Source: an uncultured Dysgonomonas sp. (GTDB lineage: Bacteria > Bacteroidota > Bacteroidia > Bacteroidales > Dysgonomonadaceae). From it: 5,648 bases of DNA. The notes beneath the pieces were generated by a model. It did not search any database and had not been told where the DNA came from. It saw nothing but the letters and a program-made list of their open reading frames with translations. Of this stretch, positions 1-5,648 are shown piece after piece. A program made the position numbers and the translations under genes. How positions within the stretch are numbered: the first letter of the stretch is position 1; each line of letters starts with the position of its first letter. The stretch is taken from contig CALYRA010000109.1 of NCBI GenBank assembly GCA_945292135.1, forward strand, positions 1-5,648. Direction: 5' to 3'.

Positions 1-914
1 GATACGATCATATTAATACCCTATATTGTGAAGAACATGGAATAAAATGGAAAAATGCTCCGGGCTGTAACTCTTCTTCCGTGCAACAATACATAGTATC
101 AGCTCTCTTAGTACTATCCCACCAAAAAGGTTTTGATCTTAGAAATAAGACAATTGGTATAATTGGAGTTGGTAATGTTGGGAAAAAAGTAGCAAAAGCG
201 TGTGAAATATTAGGCATGAATGTTTTGTTAAATGATCCTCCTCGTCAAGAAATTGAAATAAATAATGATTCTTTTGTTTCATTAGATTTAATAAAAGAGC
301 AGGCTGACATTATTACCTTTCATGCTCCACTCATTAGAAATGGAAAATTTAAAACATATCATTTAGCTGATTCAACTTTTTTTGATACATTAGGTAAAAA
401 GCCGATTATAATTAATTCTGCAAGAGGAGCAATTATAGATACAGAAGCAATTAAATTAGCAATAAAAGAAGAAAAAATAACTGCTTCTATAATCGATTGC
501 TGGGAGAATGAACCATCTATTGATTTAGAATATCTGAATATGGTCGATATTGCTACGCCGCATATCGCGGGTTATTCAGCGGATGGTAAAGCTAAAGCAA
601 CCAGAATGGCTTTGTCAGCATTAGCAGGTTATTTTAAACTGGATAAGACTCCGATAGAATCTATTATTCCTCCCGCGCCTGCTGATCCTATTATTGATTT
701 GAATAAATTATCACAAAATAAACGTATAGAATCAGCTATTTTAGCAACATATAATCCTTTACATGATTTTGACAAATTGAAATCCTCACCGCTTTTATTT
801 AAACAATTGCGTAATGAATACCCTCTACGCCGCGAATATCCGGCTTACATGGTTATTGGGGCATCAGATAGTGAAAGGCAATTACTGAACAAATTCGATT
901 TCAGATTAGGGTAA
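1..914 (+). CDS. pdxB: 4-phosphoerythronate dehydrogenase PdxB, 5'-truncated by window edge
   Basis: This cytoplasmic NAD-dependent enzyme oxidises 4-phospho-D-erythronate to 2-oxo-3-hydroxy-4-phosphobutanoate, the second step of the DXP-dependent pyridoxal phosphate pathway. The frame is open from the left edge: codons from base 3 read YDHINTLYCEE and then NAPGCNSSSVQQY, the typical PdxB segment before the NAD domain. The GTG at 81 is therefore an internal valine, not a start. The Rossmann motif GVGNVG is at 165-182. The family's catalytic triad is present: Arg of NSARG (423-425), Glu of ENEP (510-512) and His of TPHIAGYS (561-563). After about 640 comes the PdxB-type C-terminal extension, which in the family serves dimerisation and separates PdxB from ordinary 2-hydroxyacid dehydrogenases. 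About 303 residues are visible; I estimate 65-70 are missing. The gene is intact in the window with no frameshift. The next gene lies 45 bases downstream on the same strand, so co-transcription is possible. Confidence 0.93.
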   Translation, partial: YDHINTLYCEEHGIKWKNAPGCNSSSVQQYIVSALLVLSHQKGFDLRNKTIGIIGVGNVGKKVAKACEILGMNVLLNDPPRQEIEINNDSFVSLDLIKEQADIITFHAPLIRNGKFKTYHLADSTFFDTLGKKPIIINSARGAIIDTEAIKLAIKEEKITASIIDCWENEPSIDLEYLNMVDIATPHIAGYSADGKAKATRMALSALAGYFKLDKTPIESIIPPAPADPIIDLNKLSQNKRIESAILATYNPLHDFDKLKSSPLLFKQLRNEYPLRREYPAYMVIGASDSERQLLNKFDFRLG

Positions 915-959
915 ATAAGAAAATATCATATTATGAAAAACTTAATGTTTAACTATTAA

Positions 960-2681
960 ATGCTTTTTCTAATATTTGCGAGTTTTGCTGTTCTCATCAT
1001 ATTTTTTGCATTTGGTGATTCTTTTCTCACTTTATATAACAAGATTTGTAAAACTGATGAAAGAAATTCTTTAATAGAAAAAACTATTTTGGGAATGTGT
1101 GTGATAACACTTATATTATCAGTTTCATCCTTGTTTTTTTCATCCAACCATTATATTCTTTTAGTTTTTACTCTCTTTGCCATTTTTTACTTAGCAGTAA
1201 ATAAAAGAAAGACTATATCAATTTGTAAAAATATTTTTAATTATATATCTTTCTTATGTAAAATTCAGTTGATTATACTATTTTTAATCTTAATTATAAT
1301 TTACATTATTTATTTATATGGATATATAGGATTTGATGAAGGAAATTATTATATGCAGACGGTGATGTGGAATGAATCTTATCCCGTTATACCAGGTCTT
1401 GCTAATCTTGAAGAGCGTCAAGGCTTTAATTCAAACTTTTTTCTTTTATCCTCACCATTTACTTTTAAATTCATATTAGGAAGTCCGGTATTTTTTATAC
1501 ATATAATATTTGCTGCCTTAGTTTTTGTATGGCTATTTAAAGAATGTGTAGATTCTGCTTATGAAATAAAACGTACTGTTTTGCTTATTTTATATATAGT
1601 TTATTTGTGGATGTTTGTCTATCTTTTCTATTCAATATCAAATGATGCAATTATACATATAATTATATTTTATTTAATAGCTAAAACTTGTTTATATCCA
1701 AAACTACAAAAAGAGAAGTTTTTATTTTATATTATTACTCTAGTATATTTAGCTACCATAAAAATATCGATTTCACCTTTATCGTTTATTTTAATTCTTT
1801 ATTTTCTATATCTCTTAATAAAAGCAAAAAAGATAAAGAATGTAAGTTTTATTTTATCAATATCATTATTGTTATTATCAATTTGGTGCTTACGAAATGT
1901 TATTATTTCGGGTTATTTAATTTATCCTTTATATGAGTTAGATTTATTTGAATTTGATTGGAAAATTCCAATCGAAATTGCAGTAAAAGAAAGGAATTTC
2001 ATTAATTATGGTTTAGAGTATGTATTAGTCCCATTCCGAAGAGTAATAAATGGAATGAAATTTTTTCCTTACGCTATCCCTTTGAAACATTTAGCCCTCG
2101 CAATTACTTATATAGGAGTTGTTATTTCGACATTTGGTACTATTATCTTTATATTATTTAAAAATAAATATAAAAAAGTCGATCAAATTATATATTGGAT
2201 TTTTGTAGCGATAATTTTCCAGATACTTGTAAATATTTTTACTAATGGTAATGAGCGTTTTGTTGGTTCAATCCTCCTACTAATTATATATATATTTATT
2301 CATATTTTGATAGGAAATAAAAAATCTAAATTGAGAATTACGAATCATTTAATATTAGTATTTTCCTTTATCTTATTAGTAAGCCAAGTACCTCAATTAG
2401 TAAAACTGATGAATATACCATTTAATCTACGGATTTTGTTTATCCCTTTTGACGTAAATGAAAAATCCCATGGTGAAAAAGATTTAGCGGGATATGAAAC
2501 CATAGAAATAAATAATGGTGTAAGTATATATCTTGCTCGAAGTAAGTTTGTATATGATGTCGTACCGGCAGTAACTAAATTGAGCGAAGGAGAATATGTT
2601 GGAAGATTTCAAAGTTATAATAAAATAGAAGCAAGAGGAAATTATATCGAAAACGGATTCAGATACAAAGAGGATAAATGA
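960..2681 (+). CDS. Polytopic membrane protein of the LIC_10190 / GT-C glycosyltransferase-like group
   Basis: The gene encodes a 573-residue, very hydrophobic inner-membrane protein with roughly 12-13 predicted spans (for example near residues 1-17, 44-80, 102-124, 172-192, 203-246, 254-284, 294-312, 379-400, 408-426, 434-452 and 463-480). The loop after the early spans holds FDEGNYYMQTVMW (125-137), then YPVIPGLANL (141-150) and RQGFNSNFF (153-161). Further on are RNVIISGYLIYP (312-323) and FDWKIP (332-337). The soluble tail ends with IEARG and ENGFRYK (556-570). From memory these match membrane proteins named LIC_10190 family, with an acidic pair in the first outer loop as in GT-C enzymes that use lipid-linked sugars. 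Glycan or envelope work is an inference; no substrate can be read. ATG 960 is the earliest possible start in this frame because TAA at 957-959 directly precedes it. No clear Shine-Dalgarno is seen, which is usual in Bacteroidota. Base composition is extremely AT-rich: 1261-1320 has 7 G/C in 60. Confidence 0.8.
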   Translation: MLFLIFASFAVLIIFFAFGDSFLTLYNKICKTDERNSLIEKTILGMCVITLILSVSSLFFSSNHYILLVFTLFAIFYLAVNKRKTISICKNIFNYISFLCKIQLIILFLILIIIYIIYLYGYIGFDEGNYYMQTVMWNESYPVIPGLANLEERQGFNSNFFLLSSPFTFKFILGSPVFFIHIIFAALVFVWLFKECVDSAYEIKRTVLLILYIVYLWMFVYLFYSISNDAIIHIIIFYLIAKTCLYPKLQKEKFLFYIITLVYLATIKISISPLSFILILYFLYLLIKAKKIKNVSFILSISLLLLSIWCLRNVIISGYLIYPLYELDLFEFDWKIPIEIAVKERNFINYGLEYVLVPFRRVINGMKFFPYAIPLKHLALAITYIGVVISTFGTIIFILFKNKYKKVDQIIYWIFVAIIFQILVNIFTNGNERFVGSILLLIIYIFIHILIGNKKSKLRITNHLILVFSFILLVSQVPQLVKLMNIPFNLRILFIPFDVNEKSHGEKDLAGYETIEINNGVSIYLARSKFVYDVVPAVTKLSEGEYVGRFQSYNKIEARGNYIENGFRYKEDK

Positions 2682-2700
2682 TTAATATTTGATGATTTCT

Positions 2701-3084
2701 TTATAAAACAAGTTCCTCCAATAGTCTATTCAAAGTTTTATCCATATCGTCCGAAAGACCACTATGAGGTCGTGATGTTTGTATACAGGTACTTCTAATA
2801 GCAGTCAGCCAGCGAAAACGTTCAGCTAAATCCAAAGTTGCTATAAAACCACCATCTTTCTGCCCTTCACAGATTTTCTCGAAAGATTCAAGATTTTTAT
2901 AGAAGCATTCCATATCAGCTTCAGATGCGAAAGTACTTAATTTATTTTCTTCCAAATGATATCTTATTTTTAGGTATTTCGCTTTTTTTGAAAAAAGTAT
3001 GATACCTACATTCAAAAATTCTTCACGTTCAACCTTCGGGACAAAGCGAATAACTGCATATTCATATAAGTGCGTCTCTAGCAT
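2701..3084 (-). CDS. DUF3037 domain protein, partner of HipA-like kinase
   Basis: This is a small, probably cytoplasmic protein of 127 residues, the usual length for a DUF3037 protein, with no signal peptide or membrane span. The N-terminus has HLYEYAVIRFVPKVER and EEFLNVGIIL (residues 5-30). The C-terminal half has AERFRWLTAIRST, QTSRPHSGL (87-110) and a closing leucine-rich helix. These are the strongly conserved blocks I associate with DUF3037; no biochemical function is known to me. The ATG at 3084 lies inside the end of the upstream kinase gene, whose stop is at 3062-3064, giving a 23-base overlap. A purine-rich AAAGAAG sits about 6-12 bases before the start. The overlap implies coupled translation and suggests that the two proteins work together, perhaps as kinase and regulator or substrate, which is inference. 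The gene is complete. Its stop lies 19 bases from the stop of the convergent membrane protein gene. Confidence 0.88.
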   Translation of the reverse strand: MLETHLYEYAVIRFVPKVEREEFLNVGIILFSKKAKYLKIRYHLEENKLSTFASEADMECFYKNLESFEKICEGQKDGGFIATLDLAERFRWLTAIRSTCIQTSRPHSGLSDDMDKTLNRLLEELVL

Positions 3085-3844
3085 GCTGTGCTTCTTTTAT
3101 AAAAATTTCTGAATTATTTCGTCTGGTTGTAAGAAATTGATAATATACATCACGCAAATCTTGACATGTTTCATTATCCTGTGTCCAATTTAACCAGTCA
3201 TCAGGAATTAGATTTACTATTTCTCTTATTTTTTCATTTGTAAGTATTGCCTTCAGTTTTTTATCTGCTTCTGACAGATATTTAGCCTGAGGTAATAAAA
3301 CATGATCTTTTATCTGTTTGAAAGGACTGATAACATAATTTTCCCATCCGTTCCAAGTGTGATGAAAATATAGCGTAGAACCATGATCTATTAACCATAA
3401 TTCTTTGTGCCACATTAGCATATTTGTATTACGGACTGTGCGGTCAATATTCATTAAGAATGCATCCATCCAAACTATTGCGGATGCCAGGTTTGAATCA
3501 ATAGTCGTAACTACAGGATCGTATGTAAGCGCTCCCGATAAGAAATGCAATCCAATATTCAACCCTTGACTGGCTTGTAGCAAATCTTGAATTTCCTCAT
3601 CACCTTCCGTACGCCCAAAAGCTTCATCCAGATTAATAAATACCAATTCAGGAATTTGAAAACCTAATATTTTAGCGATCATGCCGCCGATAAGCTCCGA
3701 TACCAGAACTTTTGTTCCATGTCCCGACCCCCTGAATTTAACTACATACTTAAATCCGTCGTCAGCCTCAGCAAGAGCAGGTAATGAACCACCTTCTCGA
3801 AGCGGTGTAATGTAACGTGTGACATTTACAGCTCTCAATTCCAT
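3062..3844 (-). CDS. HipA-like family kinase, first gene of the kinase/DUF3037 pair
   Basis: This is a 260-residue protein of the compact HipA-like kinase family (some databases call such proteins HipA family kinase). Numbering from ATG 3844, the glycine-rich loop region is LREGGSLPALAE (15-26) and the putative ATP-binding lysine is K36 in YVVKFRG. Next come ELVFINLDEAFGRTEGDEE (66-84) and the catalytic loop WMDAFLMNIDRTVRNTN (125-141), with D134 as likely base and N139 or N141 for metal binding. WLIDHGSTLYFH (150-161) supplies D153 as second metal ligand. All key kinase residues are present, so activity is plausible; the target is unknown. It is much shorter than E. coli HipA (about 440 residues), and no HipB-like helix-turn-helix antitoxin gene is adjacent. 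The frame stays open up to a TTG at 4000, but ATG 3844 is the first ATG and gives the family's typical beginning MELRAVNVTRYITPL. The added upstream residues are lysine-rich and unlike the family. The downstream DUF3037 gene overlaps by 23 bases. Confidence 0.88.
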   Translation of the reverse strand: MELRAVNVTRYITPLREGGSLPALAEADDGFKYVVKFRGSGHGTKVLVSELIGGMIAKILGFQIPELVFINLDEAFGRTEGDEEIQDLLQASQGLNIGLHFLSGALTYDPVVTTIDSNLASAIVWMDAFLMNIDRTVRNTNMLMWHKELWLIDHGSTLYFHHTWNGWENYVISPFKQIKDHVLLPQAKYLSEADKKLKAILTNEKIREIVNLIPDDWLNWTQDNETCQDLRDVYYQFLTTRRNNSEIFIKEAQHARDALI

Positions 3845-4189
3845 CTCTACTAATTTTTTATAAAGATAATTGATTATTTTTTTCTTTATATGCCGGAAAT
3901 ATTTTACTTGACTTAAATAATTAAGATTGAATCTTTTTATATTTATTCTAATTGGATATGGTAATCGTGCAATTGTAATATCAGATAGGACAATAACCAA
4001 AGTAACAATACAAAATTATTTGGTCTGAAATGGTTATTTGTATTTAGATAGACTTGCAAATCTCAAAATTATTTTATCATGGAAGGAGATAAACTAATGT
4101 GAAGGTCAATAGTCAACTCATAAATTTCGATTAACTTTTTATCACAGGAGAACATTTCCAAAAAGGGTAAACATCATTTCTCATTAGAT
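3845..4189. other. Intergenic region upstream of the kinase/DUF3037 unit, no gene recognised
   Basis: This AT-rich spacer separates the kinase start from the fumarase terminator. I see no convincing gene on either strand. An 11-base direct repeat, CAAAATTATTT, occurs at 4011-4021 and 4064-4074. Read on the minus strand, each copy contains TAATTTTG, a match to the Bacteroides -7 promoter consensus TAnnTTTG, so one or both may drive the kinase unit. A plus-strand GGAAGGAG at 4081-4088 is followed by ATG at 4097 and an immediate TGA, so it encodes nothing useful. The minus-strand open frame from 4000 to 3845 is continuous with the kinase but is probably an untranslated leader. Confidence 0.5.
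4064..4093 (-). promoter_or_regulatory. Candidate Bacteroidota-type promoter for the kinase/DUF3037 unit
   Basis: On the minus strand, TTTA (4093-4090) is followed by 18 bases and then TAATTTTG (4071-4064). The Bacteroides consensus is TTTG, about 19-21 bases, then TAnnTTTG. The -7 element is a full match; the -33 element has one mismatch and the spacing is slightly short. It would give a leader of about 210 bases before ATG 3844. A second TAATTTTG at 4018-4011 is closer to the gene but lacks a visible -33 element. In such AT-rich DNA, chance matches are likely. Confidence 0.25.
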
Positions 4190-4221
4190 AAAAAAGAGGC
4201 TGAGCGTAAACTCAACCTCTT
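4187..4221 (-). terminator. Rho-independent terminator of the fumarase gene
   Basis: Read on the minus strand just past the fumarase stop, AAGAGGTTGAG (4221-4211) pairs with CTCAGCCTCTT (4204-4194) around a six-base loop, TTTACG. The RNA stem is 11 base pairs with one G-U wobble, and T residues run on directly from the stem to 4190. The plus-strand copy would have a C-A mismatch at that position and no T tract directly after the stem, so the signal points to minus-strand transcription. It lies 20 bases downstream of the TAA at 4243-4241. Confidence 0.88.
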
Positions 4222-4240
4222 AATAAGTATTTTTATTGAT

Positions 4241-5648
4241 TTAACATATAGTACAATTCAAAGGCTTCAATTGCTTAAAGAAATCGTTACCTTTATCATC
4301 AACCAAAATAAATGCAGGGAAATCCTCTACTTCAATCTTCCAGATAGCCTCCATTCCCAGTTCAGGATATTCAAGACATTCAAGACTTTTGATATTTGTT
4401 TGCGCTAATATTGCAGCAGGACCTCCAATACTACCTAAATAGAATCCTCCATATTTCAAACAAGCATCTGTTACTTGTTGACTACGGTTACCTTTAGCTA
4501 TCATAATCAAACTACCTCCATGCGATTGGAACGATCCTACATATGAATCCATACGTCCGGCAGTTGTCGGTCCCATAGAACCGCTTGCATAGCCTTTGGG
4601 AGTCTTAGCAGGACCGGCGTAATAAATAGGATGATCTTTTATATATTGAGGAAGATCTTCTCCCTTGTCAATACGTTCTTGAAGTTTTGCATGTGCGATA
4701 TCACGACCAACAATGATTGTACCCGTAAGGGATAACCGTGTAGAAACCGGATACTTTGTCAATTCCGCAAGAATTTCTTTCATCGGACGATTCAGGTTTA
4801 TTTTGACGCCTCCGGCTTCGCCTTCTTTTTGATATTCGGCAGGAATCAAACGAGCCGGATTATCTTCCATTTTTTCCAACCAGATACCATCTTTGTTTAT
4901 TTTTCCCTTAATATTTCGGTCAGCGGAACATGATACGCCCATTCCCACAGGACATGAAGCGCCGTGACGAGGAAGGCGTATTACCCGGATGTCGTGAGCA
5001 AAATATTTTCCGCCAAATTGTGCTCCCAATCCAAGATCATAAGCTGCTTTAAGTAATCTTTTCTCCATTTCCACATCACGGAAAGCCTGTCCACCTTCAT
5101 TTCCCTCAGTTGGCAGATTATCGTAGTATTTTGTAGAAGCTAGTTTTACAGTTTTTAAATTGGTTTCGGCAGAAGTCCCACCAATAACGAATGCAATGTG
5201 ATAAGGAGGACAAGCCGCCGTACCCAACGATTTCATTTTTTCAATCAAAAAAGGCTCTAATTTCTCATGTGTAAGTAATGCTTTCGTTTCCTGATATAAA
5301 TAAGTCTTATTGGCAGAACCGCCACCTTTTGCGACAAATAAAAATTTATATTCATTTCCTTGTATTGCGTACAAATCTATTTGAGCAGGTAAATTAGTTC
5401 CGGTATTTTTTTCATCAAACATGTTCAACGGAGCATTTTGCGAATAGCGAAGGTTGTCGGTTGTAAATGTATTGTAAACACCTTTCGACAATGCCTCTTC
5501 GTCATTGCTTCCTGTCCAAACATTCTGTCCTTTTTTACCCATAATAATTGCTGTTCCTGTATCCTGACAAAATGGAAGAATACCCTTTGCTGATATTTCC
5601 GCATTACGCAAAAATGTGAGAGCGACAAATTTATCATTGTCGCTGGCT
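4241..5648 (-). CDS. fumA: Class I [4Fe-4S] fumarate hydratase, 5'-truncated by window edge
   Basis: This cytoplasmic, oxygen-sensitive enzyme interconverts fumarate and L-malate. In Bacteroidales it typically works in the reductive branch leading from oxaloacetate to succinate and propionate (family knowledge). The frame is open to the right edge: codons upstream of 5611 read [12 protein letters not shown], continuing into [10 protein letters not shown], so the TTG at 5611 is an internal leucine. The three cluster cysteines are visible: FCQDTGTA (codon 5569-5567), ACPPYHIA (5212-5210) and SCSADRN (4930-4928). Their spacings of 119 and 94 residues equal those I recall for E. coli FumA. The N-terminal cluster domain is followed by the C-terminal swivelling domain with [35 protein letters not shown] and AKGNRSQQV. 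About 468 residues are visible; I estimate 75-80 are missing, from a usual length near 545. E. coli FumA and FumB fit equally well, so the symbol indicates class only. It is followed by its own terminator. Confidence 0.95.
   Translation of the reverse strand, partial: ASDNDKFVALTFLRNAEISAKGILPFCQDTGTAIIMGKKGQNVWTGSNDEEALSKGVYNTFTTDNLRYSQNAPLNMFDEKNTGTNLPAQIDLYAIQGNEYKFLFVAKGGGSANKTYLYQETKALLTHEKLEPFLIEKMKSLGTAACPPYHIAFVIGGTSAETNLKTVKLASTKYYDNLPTEGNEGGQAFRDVEMEKRLLKAAYDLGLGAQFGGKYFAHDIRVIRLPRHGASCPVGMGVSCSADRNIKGKINKDGIWLEKMEDNPARLIPAEYQKEGEAGGVKINLNRPMKEILAELTKYPVSTRLSLTGTIIVGRDIAHAKLQERIDKGEDLPQYIKDHPIYYAGPAKTPKGYASGSMGPTTAGRMDSYVGSFQSHGGSLIMIAKGNRSQQVTDACLKYGGFYLGSIGGPAAILAQTNIKSLECLEYPELGMEAIWKIEVEDFPAFILVDDKGNDFFKQLKPLNCTIC

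Noticed and set aside
8..217. 69-codon minus-strand open frame over pdxB
   Set aside because: It is antisense to conserved PdxB coding sequence and has no family features.
81..914. GTG at 81 as the start of the dehydrogenase gene
   Set aside because: The frame is open from base 3, and the upstream codons encode conserved PdxB sequence (YDHIN, NAPGCNSSS), so the true start lies outside the window.
1134..1140. T7 tract in the membrane protein gene as a phase-variation switch
   Set aside because: Runs of this length recur in such AT-rich DNA (another T7 lies at 377-383 in pdxB), and the frame is intact.
956..1147. 63-codon minus-strand open frame at the start of the membrane protein gene
   Set aside because: It is antisense to a supported gene, with no recognisable domain.
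1688..1936. 82-codon plus-strand open frame inside the membrane protein gene
   Set aside because: It lies wholly inside a well-supported gene in another frame, and its composition is explained by the AT-rich DNA.
3062..3844. Classical HipBA toxin-antitoxin system
   Set aside because: There is no HipB-like helix-turn-helix gene next to the kinase, and the kinase is much shorter than HipA; the partner is a DUF3037 protein instead.
3845..4000. A 52-residue N-terminal extension of the HipA-like kinase from a TTG at 4000
   Set aside because: It needs a rare TTG start, is lysine- and isoleucine-rich with no family resemblance, and ATG 3844 gives the typical family N-terminus.
4079..4102. Plus-strand mini-ORF with a Shine-Dalgarno-like GGAAGGAG
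   Set aside because: The ATG at 4097 is followed at once by TGA, and the ATG at 4079 gives only seven codons; Bacteroidota rarely rely on such Shine-Dalgarno sites.
4241..5611. TTG at 5611 as the fumarase start
   Set aside because: The frame continues to the window edge and encodes conserved fumarase sequence ([12 protein letters not shown]), so the codon is an internal leucine.
5425..5637. 70-codon minus-strand open frame overlapping the fumarase
   Set aside because: It is an out-of-frame shadow of the conserved fumarase sequence around the first cluster cysteine.

Overview
The window looks like chromosomal DNA from a Bacteroidota bacterium, most likely of the order Bacteroidales. The class I fumarase closely matches what I remember of Bacteroides-type fumarases, and the HipA-like kinase/DUF3037 pair and the membrane protein are of kinds common in that group. 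The DNA is AT-rich overall, but unevenly so: very AT-rich on the left and moderate on the right. I cannot name the genus.

Layout, left to right. The plus strand carries the 3' part of pdxB (erythronate-4-phosphate dehydrogenase, vitamin B6 synthesis), which enters from the left edge and ends at 914. A gene for a large multi-spanning membrane protein (960-2681) follows. It resembles the LIC_10190 / GT-C glycosyltransferase-like group, so a role in the cell envelope or glycan synthesis is likely, but its substrate is unknown. The minus strand then carries a two-gene unit: a HipA-like kinase (3844 down to 3062) and a DUF3037 protein (3084 down to 2701) whose reading frames overlap by 23 bases. 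This unit converges tail to tail on the membrane protein gene, with only 19 bases between stop codons. A stretch of about 400 bases without a recognisable gene (3845-4240) follows, holding weak promoter candidates and a good intrinsic terminator. Finally, the minus strand carries most of a class I [4Fe-4S] fumarate hydratase (4241 to the right edge), cut at its N-terminus.

How the genes relate: pdxB and fumarase are housekeeping metabolic genes at the two edges, and the three genes between them look like accessory content. The fumarase is closed off by its own terminator, so the kinase/DUF3037 pair is probably transcribed separately. I see no CRISPR array, insertion sequence, integrase, tRNA or rRNA. 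The part closest to an undescribed system is the kinase/DUF3037 pair: the gene combination recurs in bacteria, but I know of no established function for it.
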